NCBI RefSeq assembly: GCF_004379335.1
Contig: NZ_CP038013.1
Coordinates: forward strand, 1,054,001 to 1,118,000
Length of the DNA: 64,000 nt
Source: Spiroplasma gladiatoris
Lineage (GTDB): Bacteria > Bacillota_I > Bacilli_A > Mycoplasmatales > Mycoplasmataceae
Reading direction: 5' to 3'
The notes under the pieces were generated by a model. That model did no database searches and had not been told where the DNA came from. It worked only from the letters and a program-made list of their open reading frames with translations. The position numbers were made by a program, and so were the translations under genes. This document shows positions 1 through 10,052 of this stretch, one piece after another (positions within the stretch are counted from its first letter, which is position 1; every line of letters starts with the position of its first letter).

Positions 1-178
1 CTCTATCATTTTTAATTAATTTAGATATTTCGCGGTGTCTTTTTTTTCTTTTTTTATTTTCTTTTTTTTGATGCAAAGCAAGTTCTTTTAAATGTTCTCT
101 ATATTTTGCAAGAGCTACTTTTTTTTCTACTATTAATTGTGCTTTTTGCTCTTCGTTTAAATTTTTTAGTTTTGACAT
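1..178 (-). CDS. ecfA2: Probable ECF transporter ATPase EcfA2, N-terminal fragment (cut by window edge)
   Basis: The gene begins with ATG at 178, overlaps the end of ecfA1 by 13 bases and runs off the left edge of the window, so only about 59 residues are visible. These are very basic and charged, rich in Lys, Glu and His, and look helical; no Walker motif lies in the visible part. In Firmicutes and Mollicutes ecfA1 is normally followed by ecfA2 and ecfT, encoding the shared energising module of ECF vitamin transporters. The identification therefore rests on position and overlap, not on a domain I can see. The charged leader would be an N-terminal extension, as in the neighbouring EcfA1. Confidence 0.5.
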   Translation of the reverse strand, partial: MSKLKNLNEEQKAQLIVEKKVALAKYREHLKELALHQKKENKKRKKRHREISKLIKNDR

Positions 179-1368
179 ATCTTTTCCACCAACTCTTCTA
201 AACTATTGCTGTGTTCTAAATCAATACCAACATTTTTAAGCGCTTCTTCAACTTGCGCAACAAAAGGAATATCTAAGTGAATTGATCTTAAGAAGTTTTT
301 ATCAACTAAAATTTCTTTTGGTGTACCATATTTAACTAATTCACCTTTATTCATAACTAAGACTTTGTCTGCATTTAAAATTTCGTCCATATCATGAGTT
401 ATTGAAAAAATAGTTTTCTCTCTAGTATTTTTTAACTCAACCATGATATTTTTTACTTCTGTTTTACCTTTTGGATCTAGCATACTTGTTGCTTCATCAA
501 AAATTAAAATATCAGGAGATAAAGCAAGTGCAGAAGCAATTGCAACACGTTGCTTTTGACCACCAGATAACATTAATGGTTCATGATCTAGAAAGTCATG
601 CATATTTACCTTTTTAGCTGCTTTTTCAATAATGTCAGCCATTTTTGAGGGTGCTATTCTTCTATTTTCTAAACCAAAAGCAATATCATCTCTAACAGTT
701 GAACCAATAAATTGATTATCTGGATTTTGAAATACTATTCCCAAGAACTTTCTAGCGATATTTATATTGCTAGAAGTTACCCTATTCCCATAAATTTCAA
801 TCGAACCAACAGTTGGTCTTAGAACTCCGATTATAATTTTAGATAGTGTAGATTTACCACTACCATTGTGACCAATTATTGCAACATACTCACCATGTTT
901 AACTTCAACACTTACTCCATTAACTGCAAATGGATGATTTGGATTATATTTAAACTTAATATTGTTTAACTTTAGAGCAACATCGCTTAATCTTGAAAGT
1001 TCTCCACCATGACCTCTATCTTTCATAGCTATTTTTGATTCTTTAAATAAAAACTGAGCTAACTTATAATCTTCATAAGCTTTTCAATATTCATCTTCTG
1101 ATTTCTTAAAATTAGAAAGGGTCTTAGCAGCATATTTTAGATTTTCTATAAATTTTTGGTTGTTTACTTTTTCTTTAAATTCTACTTTAGTGTTTTTGTA
1201 CTCTTCTTCATACCTTTTTACAACATCAATAGTAATTTCTCCTTTTGAGAACTTTGATTTTGCAATAATAACTTTTTGACTAGAACGAACTAATTTATCA
1301 TTATATTCGTTTAGTAATAATTTAAAATCGTTCAAATCTTTTGTTGTAAGTAATTTTTGTTCTGACAT
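166..1368 (-). CDS. ecfA1: ECF transporter ATPase EcfA1 with N-terminal extension
   Basis: ATP-binding subunit of the energy-coupling factor module that powers vitamin and cofactor uptake by separate S components. The frame reads through a TGA (Trp) at 1084-1086 and gives 400 residues. Residues from about 125 on form an ABC ATPase: Walker [10 protein letters not shown], the signature LSGGQKQR, Walker [10 protein letters not shown] and a switch histidine in SITHD. The first about 110 residues are a Lys/Glu-rich helical extension absent from typical EcfA1 of about 280 residues. A ribosome binding site (AAAGGA) precedes the ATG. It overlaps the next gene by 13 bases, so the two are probably translated together. 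Function is secure; the role of the extension is unknown. Confidence 0.9.
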
Positions 1369-1439
1369 ATTAAATTAGTCCTTTCATAAACTTAAAATAA
1401 AAATGAATTTACTCATTATTTATATTTTATATAAAAAAA

Positions 1440-1454
1440 CCTTTAAATTAAAGG
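1440..1454 (-). terminator. Short hairpin with minus-strand U-run
   Basis: CCTTT and AAAGG flank a five-base loop and are followed on the minus strand by seven T. It looks like a weak intrinsic terminator between the rplQ terminator and ecfA1. No intact minus-strand gene lies directly upstream, so what it would stop is unclear; read-through from the ribosomal operon is one option. Confidence 0.4.
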
Positions 1455-1579
1455 AAATTTTAAATAGTTATATTAAATAATTAAATCATTTGCTAATATT
1501 ATAAATAGTGAAAAAACTAAAATAAAAAATTTAAGTATTGAAATTTTAAGAATAATAATGGCATAACTTATTGTAATAT

Positions 1580-2400
1580 ATCATCACTATCCGAAAACGA
1601 CGAAGTTGCACCTTTATTGCATATGAAAATATTAGGACCTTTATTAATAATACACACATTAATCTTTATACTAATAACAGGTTATTTGAAGTTAGTCAAA
1701 AAAAATAATAACAGTACGTTATTAATAATTTTTTTTGCAAATATATTAAATTTTAATTTATTAAACAAAATTCAAAAAGTTACAAGTGATAATGTTGATT
1801 ATAAAACATGATCTTAGCAAGGAGAGATTGGTAATATATTTGAGCTTTGGTGGTGCTCAATTTTGTGTCACCAATTTTAAACAAAATAGTTAAAAGTTTT
1901 AATAAAAACTATTTATTAGTAATTCTATTCATATTTTTTTAATAGCACAATATACTAGTAATTTTTCTTTTGGCCAAAAGTTCAGTATATCAAATTTAAT
2001 TGTTATGATTATATTTTAAATGATTGATGGGATAATTAAATTATCGCCTAAAATACTCAAGAGGTTTTTTATTAGTAGGATTAACAATCTTAGTGCATTT
2101 AGCTTTATTATCATATTTTATTTCTATAGGATATGTTTCTTCTATAATGTTTAAAATTAAACTACATCATTAGTTTTAGCAATATTGATTTTTGTTTTTA
2201 TATTTTTTTAAAACCAAGAAGTAATAAAATTACAAGTTATCTTGTTCGAGTGCGGTTTATGCCTACTTATATCATTATTTAATGCAAATTTTAAATGGTT
2301 AGTTTGTTGAACCATATTTATTTGAATTAATTACTGAACAAACTTTGAAGTACCGGTTTTTGCTATGATTAATGTAATTTCTTCGATCTCACTGGTTTAA
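1580..2400 (+). pseudogene. Decayed plus-strand membrane-protein gene
   Basis: No intact gene fills this stretch of more than 1 kb. Plus-strand fragments in different frames translate to hydrophobic, transmembrane-like peptides with TGA read as Trp: 64 residues from 1617, then pieces near 2020-2150 and 2230-2395 (about 50 open codons ending in a Met-Ile-Asn-Val-Ile-Ser-Ser stretch). Stops and frame changes separate them. The pattern fits a multi-pass transporter degraded by several indels. I cannot name the family; an MFS-type permease is only a guess. The minus strand shows no coding signal here. Confidence 0.45.
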
Positions 2401-2490
2401 TTGTTTCTAAACCATTTCAATTTTTAACCAAAAAGATTAATAAGAATAAATATTTTCAAAAAATATTATGTATAAAATTAAATAAATAAA

Positions 2491-2523
2491 AAACCGGTCT
2501 AGATTATGATTCTAGACCGGTTT
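2491..2523. terminator. Strong bidirectional terminator after rplQ
   Basis: A perfect 13-bp inverted repeat (AAACCGGTCTAGA and its complement, seven-base loop) flanked by A-runs on one side and T-runs on the other, so it works in both directions. It ends the long ribosomal operon 12 bases after the rplQ stop and would also stop the decayed plus-strand gene. Confidence 0.9.
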
Positions 2524-2535
2524 TTTTTATAAATA

Positions 2536-2895
2536 TTAAACTAATTCAATAATACACATTGGAGCATTATCTCCACGACGATTATCTAATTTTAATATTC
2601 TTGTATATCCACCATTTCTTGATTTAAATCTTTTTGCAAGAGTGGTAAATAGTTTTTGCAAAGCAGTTTCTTTTTCGCTTGCATTGATGTGTCTTAGTCA
2701 TGCAGAAGCTTGTCTTCTAGCGTGTAAGTCGCCACGTTTTGCAAGTGTAATCATACTATCAAAGTGCTTTCTTAACTCTTTAGCTCTAGTTTCAGTTATT
2801 TCTAACTTTTCTGAAATAATTAGTTCAGTAGTTAAGTTTCTCATTAAAGCGACTCTTCAAGCAGTGTTTTTTCCTTGTTTTTGAATGTATGACAT
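2536..2895 (-). CDS. rplQ: Ribosomal protein bL17
   Basis: Large-subunit ribosomal protein bL17, 119 residues, the usual bacterial length. The start [14 protein letters not shown] and the end [12 protein letters not shown] match the family, and an in-frame TGA encodes Trp near residue 14 and another later. It is the last gene of the S10-spc-alpha transcript, 16 bases after rpoA, with an AGAGGTG ribosome binding site at the rpoA end. The terminator follows immediately. Confidence 0.95.
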
Positions 2896-2911
2896 ACATT
2901 AACACCTCTTT

Positions 2912-3865
2912 CTAGTCTTGTTTAAAAGTTAATCCTAATTGAACAACTTTATCTTTTATTTCTTTTAATGATTTTCTACCCAAGTTTCTAATTTCTTGAA
3001 TATCATCCTCACTACGTGAAACTAAATCACGTAGAGTATTTATATTTGCTCTTTTTAAACAGTTTAAACTTCTTTGAGTGAAGTCTAAATCTTCAATTAA
3101 TTTGTCTAATTCTTTTTCATCTTCTTCGCTTGTTACACCAATTACATTTAAATCGTTAATCTCTTCATTTAGATTTACAAAGAAGTTTAGATGTTCTACT
3201 AATATTTTTGAAGCAGTAGCAACAGCATCACTAGCAGATAATGTACCATCAGTTTTAACTTTTAAGATTAACTTTTCTAAATCTACTGATTTACCAATTT
3301 TTGTTGCATCTACATCATAAGCAACTGAAATAATTGGTGAATAATTTGAATCAATAGTAATTGAATCTACTGTTAGTTTTTCTTTTTTATTATCTTTAAA
3401 CGATCTATAACCTCTTGAGTTTTTAGCAAATAATGTTAAGTCTAACTCTCCGCCATCTGCAATGTTACAAATAACTAAGTCTTTATTAACAATTTCTACT
3501 CCAGTTGGTAATGGAAAATCTCCTGCTTTTACAGCTCCAACCGTTGAGGTTTTAATTGTAATTTCTACAACTTCATCTAATCCAAACATTTTTGGATCGA
3601 TTCTTAAAGCTAATTGTTTTAAATTAAGTATGATTCTACTTACATTTTCTACAATACCTTCAATTGATGTAAACTCGTGAGCAGCTCCTTTAATTTTGAT
3701 TGCATAAACTGCTGCTCCTGGTGTTGAACTTAAAAGAGTTCTTCTAATTGCATTACCTAAGGTAATACCAAATCCTCTCTCTAAAGGTTCAACTTTAAAT
3801 TCCCCATAATTTTTGTTATTTTCTTCTTTTAATAAAGTAAATTCTGGTCTAGCGAATTGTTTCAT
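2912..3865 (-). CDS. rpoA: DNA-directed RNA polymerase alpha subunit
   Basis: RNA polymerase assembly subunit, 317 residues. The N-terminal dimerisation domain carries ERGFGITLGNAIRRTLLSS, the conserved beta/beta-prime assembly region. The C-terminal domain carries RSLNCLKRANINTLRDLV followed by a helix-hairpin-helix, which contacts promoter upstream DNA and activators. It lies between rpsK (4-base gap) and rplQ, the standard alpha-operon position. No TGA codons interrupt it. The stop is TAG. Confidence 0.97.
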   Translation of the reverse strand: MKQFARPEFTLLKEENNKNYGEFKVEPLERGFGITLGNAIRRTLLSSTPGAAVYAIKIKGAAHEFTSIEGIVENVSRIILNLKQLALRIDPKMFGLDEVVEITIKTSTVGAVKAGDFPLPTGVEIVNKDLVICNIADGGELDLTLFAKNSRGYRSFKDNKKEKLTVDSITIDSNYSPIISVAYDVDATKIGKSVDLEKLILKVKTDGTLSASDAVATASKILVEHLNFFVNLNEEINDLNVIGVTSEEDEKELDKLIEDLDFTQRSLNCLKRANINTLRDLVSRSEDDIQEIRNLGRKSLKEIKDKVVQLGLTFKQD

Positions 3866-3869
3866 TTAT

Positions 3870-4262
3870 CTATCCTCTTGGGCGTTTTCTAGGACGCACA
3901 CCATTATGAGGTATTGGTGTTGTGTCATTAATTGAAGTTATTTCTAATCCGATACCTTGTAAACTTCTTACAGCAGCATCTCTTCCTGGACCTGGACCTT
4001 TAACTTCTACTTGAATAGTTTTAACTCCATTTTCCATTGCTCCCTTACCGGCAGCTTCTGCAATCATTTGTGCAGCATACGGTGTTGATTTTTTTCCACC
4101 TTTGAACCCTAGGGCTCCGGCGCTTGATCAAGATAAAACATTACCTTTTTCATCAGAAACAGTTACAATTGTGTTATTGAAAGTCGCATGAATGTGAGCT
4201 ATACCTTTTGCAATATTTTTTTTAACTTTTTTACGGTTATTATTTTGTTTATGGTTTGCCAT
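3870..4262 (-). CDS. rpsK: Ribosomal protein uS11
   Basis: Small-subunit platform protein uS11, 130 residues, reading through a TGA Trp codon near residue 46. It begins [16 protein letters not shown] and ends in the basic tail RPRKRPRG. The family segment [14 protein letters not shown] is seen as [15 protein letters not shown]. It sits 20 bases after rpsM and 4 bases before rpoA, so it is coupled within the alpha operon. Confidence 0.96.
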
Positions 4263-4282
4263 TATTTTCTAAACTCTCCTAA

Positions 4283-4648
4283 CTATTTTTTCTTGTTAGC
4301 TACAGTTTTTCTAGGACCTTTTCTAGTACGTGCATTTTGTTTTGTTGATTGTCCACGTACTGGTAGTCCTTTTCTGTGTCTCATTCCTCTGTAACTTCCA
4401 ATTTCCATTAAACGTTTAATGTTTAATGCTGTTTCTCTTCTTAAATCTCCTTCAGTTTTAAATTTTGCAATTTGCTGTGAAATTGATTTTTGTTGTTCTT
4501 CTGTTAAATCTCTAACTCTAACGTCTTCACTAACTTTAGATGCCTCTAAGATTTTTTGTGATGTTGTTAAACCAATACCATAAATGTAAGTAAGAGCGAT
4601 AACTACTCTTTTTTCATTAGGTATTTCTACCCCATTTATACGAGCCAT
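4283..4648 (-). CDS. rpsM: Ribosomal protein uS13
   Basis: Small-subunit head protein uS13, 121 residues, full length. It shows the start [20 protein letters not shown], the conserved [15 protein letters not shown] motif, and a lysine-rich tail that reaches the P-site tRNA. It follows rpmJ by 52 bases, and a ribosome binding site (AAAGGAAAAG) lies before the ATG. Confidence 0.97.
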   Translation of the reverse strand: MARINGVEIPNEKRVVIALTYIYGIGLTTSQKILEASKVSEDVRVRDLTEEQQKSISQQIAKFKTEGDLRRETALNIKRLMEIGSYRGMRHRKGLPVRGQSTKQNARTRKGPRKTVANKKK

Positions 4649-4700
4649 ATCTCTTTTCCTTTCTAAATTAATTTAAATTGTTAATTGTCTTTTATTAAAA

Positions 4701-4814
4701 TTAACCTTGACGTTGTTTATGTTTTGGTTGTTCACAAATAATCATTACACGGCCTTTACGTCTAATTACACGACATTTGTCGCATATTTTTTTGACAGAT
4801 GATCTTACTTTCAT
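4701..4814 (-). CDS. rpmJ: Ribosomal protein bL36 (zinc-binding type)
   Basis: A 37-residue large-subunit protein, shorter than most gene callers accept. The translation [19 protein letters not shown] continues to a QRQG end. It keeps the zinc ligands (Cys-x2-Cys, a later Cys and a His in the CEQPKHKQ segment), so this is the zinc-dependent form. An AGGAGG ribosome binding site precedes it. It lies between infA and rpsM as in most Firmicutes. Confidence 0.95.
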   Translation of the reverse strand: MKVRSSVKKICDKCRVIRRKGRVMIICEQPKHKQRQG

Positions 4815-4860
4815 CTTTTAAACCTCCTGATTTTTGTATATTTAATTTTGTTATAATTAC

Positions 4861-5088
4861 TTATTTACTGTTTTTAAAACGGTATGTAATTCTTCCACGC
4901 GTAGGGTCATAAGGTGAAATTGCCACAGTTACTTTATCACCTGGTAAGATGCGAATGTAATTCATACGGATTTTACCAGACACGTGGGCATCAATAACTA
5001 TTTCATTTTCTAATTTCACCTTAAATGTAGCATTTGGCAACACTTCAAGCACTATACCGTCAACTTCTAAATAATCTTCTTTTGCCAT
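4861..5088 (-). CDS. infA: Translation initiation factor IF-1
   Basis: A 75-residue OB-fold factor that binds the 30S A site during initiation. It starts [19 protein letters not shown] and ends with a GRITYRFK segment, both standard. Its ribosome binding site (GGAGGAC) is formed by the last codons of map, whose stop is 3 bases upstream, so the two genes are translationally coupled. Confidence 0.96.
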   Translation of the reverse strand: MAKEDYLEVDGIVLEVLPNATFKVKLENEIVIDAHVSGKIRMNYIRILPGDKVTVAISPYDPTRGRITYRFKNSK

Positions 5089-5091
5089 ATT

Positions 5092-5862
5092 TTAGTTGTC
5101 CTCCTTTGGTTTATATAATGTTAATATTTCTGGATCTCCATTTGTAACCAAAATAGTGTGCTCAAAATGAGCTGCCATACTATTGTCTTTTGATGATACT
5201 GTTCAACCATCTTTACTAACAACGGTATTGTTTGTTCCAATTTGTACCATTGGTTCAATACAAATTGCCATACCTTCAATTAGACGCATGCCTGTATCTT
5301 TTATTCCTGTATTAGGAACAAAAGGGTCTTCATGCATTTCTAATCCAATTCCGTGTCCTGAGTAATCTTTTGGCAATTGAAAACCAAATTCTTCAATATA
5401 ATTTTGAACAGTAGAAGAAATGGTTCCGATGCGCACACCGGCTCTTACCTGTTCAATCGCCAAGTAAAGTGACTTTTCAGTCACTTCAACTAATTTGTTA
5501 TTTACTTTGTTACTTGATTCTCCACAAATTTTTGTAAAGGCAGAATCTGCATGATAGCCTTCGTAGATACACCCTGCATCAATTGACACAATGTCTCCAT
5601 CCACTAAAATACGATCATTTGGAATTCCATGAATAAGTTGCTCATTAATTGATATACATATATGAGCAGGATAATCATAATAACCTTTAAAGTTGCTTTG
5701 ACATCCTTTACTTTCGATAAACTCAATAAAAAATTTATCTAATTCTAAACAATTAACTCCAGGATTAATCATTTTTTTTAATTTATATAGAGCTTCTCCT
5801 AATACTTGCCCTGCAATTCTCATTTTATTAGCTTGTTCACTATTTTTAATAGTTATTGCCAT
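5092..5862 (-). CDS. map: Methionine aminopeptidase, type I
   Basis: Removes the initiator methionine from new proteins using a two-metal centre. The frame reads through a TGA Trp at 5203-5205 and gives 256 residues. The ligand motifs are present: SIDAGCIYEGYHAD (two Asp), GHGIGLEMHE (His) and the EPM Glu, with a further Glu near the C-terminus. Its ATG overlaps the adk stop by one base (TAATG), and its 3' end supplies the infA ribosome binding site. Confidence 0.96.
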
Positions 5863-6503
5863 TACAAACCTAATTCTTTTAAAATTGCAGTATGAAACTC
5901 TTTAGGTGTTTTATTATTACCATCAACTTTAATTAATTTATTTTGTTGTAAATAAAAATCTATTAAAGGCTTGGTTTGATCATTATAAACTTGTAGTCTA
6001 ACTTTAATTTTGTCTTCTTGATCATCTGGTCTTGTTATTAATTTACCATAATCAAAGTCACAAACTCCATCATTTAATGGTTTACGATTCACAATATGAT
6101 AACTTCTTTTACAAATTTCACAAACCAATCTTCCAGTTAGTCTATTTAATAAAATACTGTCATTTACATCAATATAAATAACATGATCAATTTTTTTGTT
6201 TACTTCTAATAGCATTTTATCTAGTTCAATTGCTTGATCTAAAGTTCTAGGATATCCATCAAAAATTAAATTAGAGTTTTTTGTTTTTAAATATTCTTTA
6301 ACCATACCATTAGTAATATTGTCTGGAACATATAAACCTTGTTCCATGAAATTTTTTGCTTCTAAACCTAATTGGGTTTTATTAGCTATATTTGATCTAA
6401 ACAGATCTCCTGTTGATAGTTGAGTAAAACCATTTTGTTCACATAAAAGTTCAGATTCAGTACCTTTCCCGCTTCCAGGCGCACCGATTAATAAAATATT
6501 CAT
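5862..6503 (-). CDS. adk: Adenylate kinase
   Basis: Interconverts ATP, AMP and ADP. The 213 residues include the P-loop GAPGSGKGT at residues 7-15, the FDGYPRT segment, and a LID domain with CEICKRSYH plus a later Cys-Asp pair. This fits the zinc-stabilised LID of Gram-positive enzymes (the fourth ligand is Asp). It lies between secY and map as usual, sharing one base with map. Confidence 0.96.
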   Translation of the reverse strand: MNILLIGAPGSGKGTESELLCEQNGFTQLSTGDLFRSNIANKTQLGLEAKNFMEQGLYVPDNITNGMVKEYLKTKNSNLIFDGYPRTLDQAIELDKMLLEVNKKIDHVIYIDVNDSILLNRLTGRLVCEICKRSYHIVNRKPLNDGVCDFDYGKLITRPDDQEDKIKVRLQVYNDQTKPLIDFYLQQNKLIKVDGNNKTPKEFHTAILKELGL

Positions 6504-6525
6504 AAATATAGTTTTACCTTTCTTA

Positions 6526-7959
6526 TCAAATGTGTGTGTTTAAATTTTCATCTGCAAACTTTTCAGATTTTTTATCAATAAATGATTGTTGAATTAATCT
6601 ACCTTTTAATTGTTGAGTAGTTTGAATTGCAACAGAAATAATAATAATTAATCCTGTCCCCCCAATAGCCAATGAACTTGGTAGAGAGGTTAATTTACTA
6701 ATAATATAAGGTAAAACAGCAATTCCTGCAAGGAAAGTTGCTCCAATTACACTTAATCGATTAATTGTTGCAGCTAAGAATTTCTCTGTATCTTTTCCTG
6801 GTTTAATTCCAGGAATAAATGTTCCAGATTTTTTAAAGTTTTCTGCAATTTTTTCAGGATTTATTTGTACTTGTGCATACAAGAATGTAAATAATAAAGT
6901 CATTACTCCATATATTCCAATTCCTCATCAAGTTCCAAATGATAGATAGTCTTGTGTGAATTTATAAAATCCACTATCTTGACCTACAATTTGTGCAATT
7001 GTAATTGGAGTTGAAATAATAGCTGATGCAAAAATAACAGGTATAACTCCAGCATTATTTAGTTTTAATGGTAAATATGGGGTGTGGTCTTTGGTATCGA
7101 CGAGACCCGAACCGGTTTGCTGGATAGGTACTTTTCTTTCGGCTTCATTCATTAAAACAACAATAAAGATAACAAAAACATAGGCCGATACATAAATTGC
7201 GAATTTTAAAATCCCATCAAATAGTATTGAAGGATCATCTCCAGTTTTAATTCAGAAACTAAAAGTTTTTATAAAGTTATTTGGCATGTTAGATACAATA
7301 CCTGTAAAAATTATTATAGAAACACCATTACCAATACCTCTAATTGTTATTTGGTCAGCAATTCATAACATTAAGAAAGTTCCCGCTAACATAACTAGTG
7401 GAACTAAAATGTAATAGAATCATGCTGGACCTTGTCCATCTGCACCAGTTGATCATTTTGCTGTGATCAATTGAGTGTTTTGAGAAGTTAAAGTAAAGAT
7501 TGTTGCAACAGATTGCATAACTGCAAAAGGAATTGTTAAAACTTTTGTTAATCTATCAAGTTTTCTTCTTCCTCTTTCTCCTGATTTATTTCATCTTGTT
7601 AAAACAGGAATAACATCTGTTGAAAGTAGTTGAACAATAATTGAAGCTGTAATATAAGGAGATACTCCTAAAGCTAGAATAGAAAATTGACCAATTGAAC
7701 CCCCTCCAAGAGTAGACAATAATTGGAAAAATTCTTGACCACTAACTGCATCACTAAAACCTGAATTAATTTGAATTCCAGGAACTGTTAATAGTGAACC
7801 TAATCTAATTAAGATAAGTACTATTAAAGTAAAAACGATTCGTTTTACAAGATCTTTGTTTCTAACAAAGAAATTCCCTTTAGCGAATTCGTTTTTATAT
7901 TTAGTTTTTTTAACAGCTTTTTGAGCTTTTTTACTTGCTCTTGACATTTTTGTTGCCAA
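6526..7959 (-). CDS. secY: Preprotein translocase subunit SecY
   Basis: Protein-conducting channel of the Sec system in the membrane, 477 residues, with TGA Trp codons at 7591-7593 and several later positions. Ten transmembrane segments are expected; RIVFTLIVLILIRLGSLLTV is the first. The plug-region GGGSIGQFSILALGVSPYI is clear. The start is probably TTG at 7957-7959, because an AGAGGTGAT ribosome binding site sits about 7 bases upstream; the first ATG at 7947 is too far away. The gene starts 1 base after the rplO stop, so it is translationally coupled. The N-terminus is long and basic, as in other Mollicutes. Confidence 0.95.
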
Positions 7960-7960
7960 A

Positions 7961-8398
7961 CTAAATCACCTCTATTGATCCCCCAACAGCTTCAATTGCT
8001 GTTTGGGCATTTTTTGATACTTTATTAACTTTAATTTTTACTGCTTTTGTAATTTTACCATTTCCAAGCACTTTTACTAAAGTTTTTTCAGATTTTATGA
8101 ATTTTTTTTCTATTAAAGTTTTATGATTAACTTCACTTAATCCTAATTGTTCAATAGTATCTAAATTTAAGATTACAAATTCTTTTCTATTTAAACTTGT
8201 AAATCCAATTTTTGGTAATCTTCTAAATAAAGGAGTTTGTCCTCCTTCAAATCCAGGTCTTACCCCACCTCCAGAACGAGAGTTTTGTCCTTTATGACCT
8301 CTAGTGGAAGTTTTACCTTTTCCTGAAGCCATACCACGACCAACACGAGTTGAGCTTTTTTTGCTACCTGGTGTACTTTGTAATTCATGTAATTTCAT
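7961..8398 (-). CDS. rplO: Ribosomal protein uL15
   Basis: Large-subunit assembly protein, 145 residues. It opens [20 protein letters not shown], then has the glycine/arginine-rich [19 protein letters not shown] that winds through 23S rRNA. It lies directly after rpsE: the usual rpmD (L30) between them is missing, with only 16 bases available. The gene's final codons hold the ribosome binding site for secY. Confidence 0.96.
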   Translation of the reverse strand: MKLHELQSTPGSKKSSTRVGRGMASGKGKTSTRGHKGQNSRSGGGVRPGFEGGQTPLFRRLPKIGFTSLNRKEFVILNLDTIEQLGLSEVNHKTLIEKKFIKSEKTLVKVLGNGKITKAVKIKVNKVSKNAQTAIEAVGGSIEVI

Positions 8399-8414
8399 AA
8401 ACTAATTCCTCCTA

Positions 8415-9110
8415 TTAAGCTTTTTTAGCTTCAACTTTCTTTTCTGTTGATAACACTGTCCCTCTTAATCTTGCGATTTGTTCTGCAGTTTGCATTTCTT
8501 TTAAACCTTCTAATGTAGCTCTAATCATATTAATTGGTGTATTTGATCCTAATGATTTTGTATAAACGTCTGAAATTCCTGCTAATTCAATAACTGCACG
8601 TGCTGGTCCCCCAGCAATAACACCAGTACCTTTTTTAGCTGGTTTAATTAGAACTCTACCTGCTCCAAAGTGACCAATAACATCATGAGGAACAGTTGTA
8701 CCTGTAATTGGAACTCTTACTAGTGATTTTCTAGCTTCTTTGATTGCTTTTTTAATTGCATCAGGAACTTCGTTTGCTTTTCCTGTTCCTAGTCCAACTC
8801 TTCCTTTTTTATCCCCAATAACAACAATTGCTGCGAATCTAAATCTTCTTCCCCCTTTTGTAACTTTTGTAACACGATTAATTGTTACAACTTGTTCTTC
8901 AAAAGGATTGTCTTCTTTATTTCTTCCAAATCTTCCTCCGTTATCGCGACGAGGACGGTCTTTGTTAAATTCACGTTTTGCATTTGGTGCACCATTTTGT
9001 GTTCTTGGAGTGTTATTGTTTTTTACTTCCTCAGGGTTAGATGGTTTGTTTTCTTGTACTAATTTTTCAGCAACTGCTTGATCAGTACTTACTTTTTTAT
9101 CTTCTGCCAT
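8415..9110 (-). CDS. rpsE: Ribosomal protein uS5 with long N-terminal extension
   Basis: Small-subunit accuracy protein, 231 residues against about 166 in most bacteria. The S5 double-stranded RNA-binding domain starts near residue 70 ([20 protein letters not shown]), followed by [20 protein letters not shown]. The first about 65 residues are low-complexity, rich in Asn, Lys, Glu and Arg, and probably disordered. Such tails occur on several Mollicute ribosomal proteins. Confidence 0.96.
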   Translation of the reverse strand: MAEDKKVSTDQAVAEKLVQENKPSNPEEVKNNNTPRTQNGAPNAKREFNKDRPRRDNGGRFGRNKEDNPFEEQVVTINRVTKVTKGGRRFRFAAIVVIGDKKGRVGLGTGKANEVPDAIKKAIKEARKSLVRVPITGTTVPHDVIGHFGAGRVLIKPAKKGTGVIAGGPARAVIELAGISDVYTKSLGSNTPINMIRATLEGLKEMQTAEQIARLRGTVLSTEKKVEAKKA

Positions 9111-9129
9111 TTACTTAGTTCTCCTTTAA

Positions 9130-9474
9130 TTAGAATTTCATTCCGTTATCTTTTGCAGCTTGTGCAAACGCTTTTACTTTACCATGGAATAAATACCCTC
9201 CACGATCAAATACTACATTACTGATTTTTTTAGCTTTAGCTTTTTCAGCTATATCTTTACCAACTGCTATTGCAGTTTCAATATTATTAGGTTTATTTAA
9301 TTTAATTGATGATGATTCTACTAAGGTAACTCCTTTAGTATCGTCAATTATTTGCGCATAAAAGTATGAGTTAGATTTAAATACATTAAGTCTTGGTCTT
9401 TCACTAGTTCCAGATACTTTATTTCTTACCCTATAGTGTCTTCTTTTTCTTGCTTCTGCTTTAGTGTACTTCAT
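9130..9474 (-). CDS. rplR: Ribosomal protein uL18
   Basis: 5S rRNA-binding protein, 114 residues. It starts [20 protein letters not shown] and ends with the family's [16 protein letters not shown] and AAKDNGMKF. It lies between rplF and rpsE in the spc part of the operon. Confidence 0.97.
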   Translation of the reverse strand: MKYTKAEARKRRHYRVRNKVSGTSERPRLNVFKSNSYFYAQIIDDTKGVTLVESSSIKLNKPNNIETAIAVGKDIAEKAKAKKISNVVFDRGGYLFHGKVKAFAQAAKDNGMKF

Positions 9475-9497
9475 ATTTATTTCTCCCTAGCAACAGC

Positions 9498-10037
9498 CTA
9501 TTTACCAGCTGCTTTACCTTCTTTTCTAATGATTTTTTCACCTTTGTATTTAATTCCTTTACCTTTATATGGTTCAGGTCTTCTATATCCTCTAATGTGC
9601 GCAGCTACTTGTCCTACTAATTGTTTACATATTCCTGTAATTTTAATTTCAGTAGGTTTTGGAATTTCTACACTTATTCCTTCTGGAATACTATATTCTA
9701 CAGGGTGTGAATATCCCAATGATAAGTTGATTTTGTTTCCTGCTAATGCAGCACGATATCCAACCCCAACGATTTCTAATTGTTTTACAAATCCTTCGTG
9801 AACTCCTGTTAACATTCCTTCTAACAATGAGTTTGTTGTTCCGTGTAATTGTTTTGTGTGTTTAAGTTCATTTTTACGAATTGTTTTTAATTCGTTTCCT
9901 TCAACAACAATTTCAATTAGTGGAGAAAACTTTTGAGTTAATTCTCCTTTTGATCCTTTTATAGTTACAACATTGTTTTCGTTTTTAACTTCTACTCCAG
10001 CAGGGATAGTTAATATTCTGTTTCCTATACGTGACAT
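9498..10037 (-). CDS. rplF: Ribosomal protein uL6
   Basis: Large-subunit protein near the GTPase-associated centre, 179 residues. The start [17 protein letters not shown] and the C-terminal [20 protein letters not shown] are the family's rRNA-binding signature. It is 15 bases after rpsH. Confidence 0.97.
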   Translation of the reverse strand: MSRIGNRILTIPAGVEVKNENNVVTIKGSKGELTQKFSPLIEIVVEGNELKTIRKNELKHTKQLHGTTNSLLEGMLTGVHEGFVKQLEIVGVGYRAALAGNKINLSLGYSHPVEYSIPEGISVEIPKPTEIKITGICKQLVGQVAAHIRGYRRPEPYKGKGIKYKGEKIIRKEGKAAGK

Positions 10038-10052
10038 ATTTCTATTCCTTTC

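Noticed and set aside
1084-1368. A separate 94-residue gene upstream of the EcfA1 ATPase
   Set aside because: Its end is a TGA, which is Trp here; the frame continues straight into the ATPase domain.
2236-2262. TTCGAG stretch near 2240 as a possible tRNA T-loop
   Set aside because: No matching acceptor, D or anticodon stems are found around it; it lies in decayed coding sequence.
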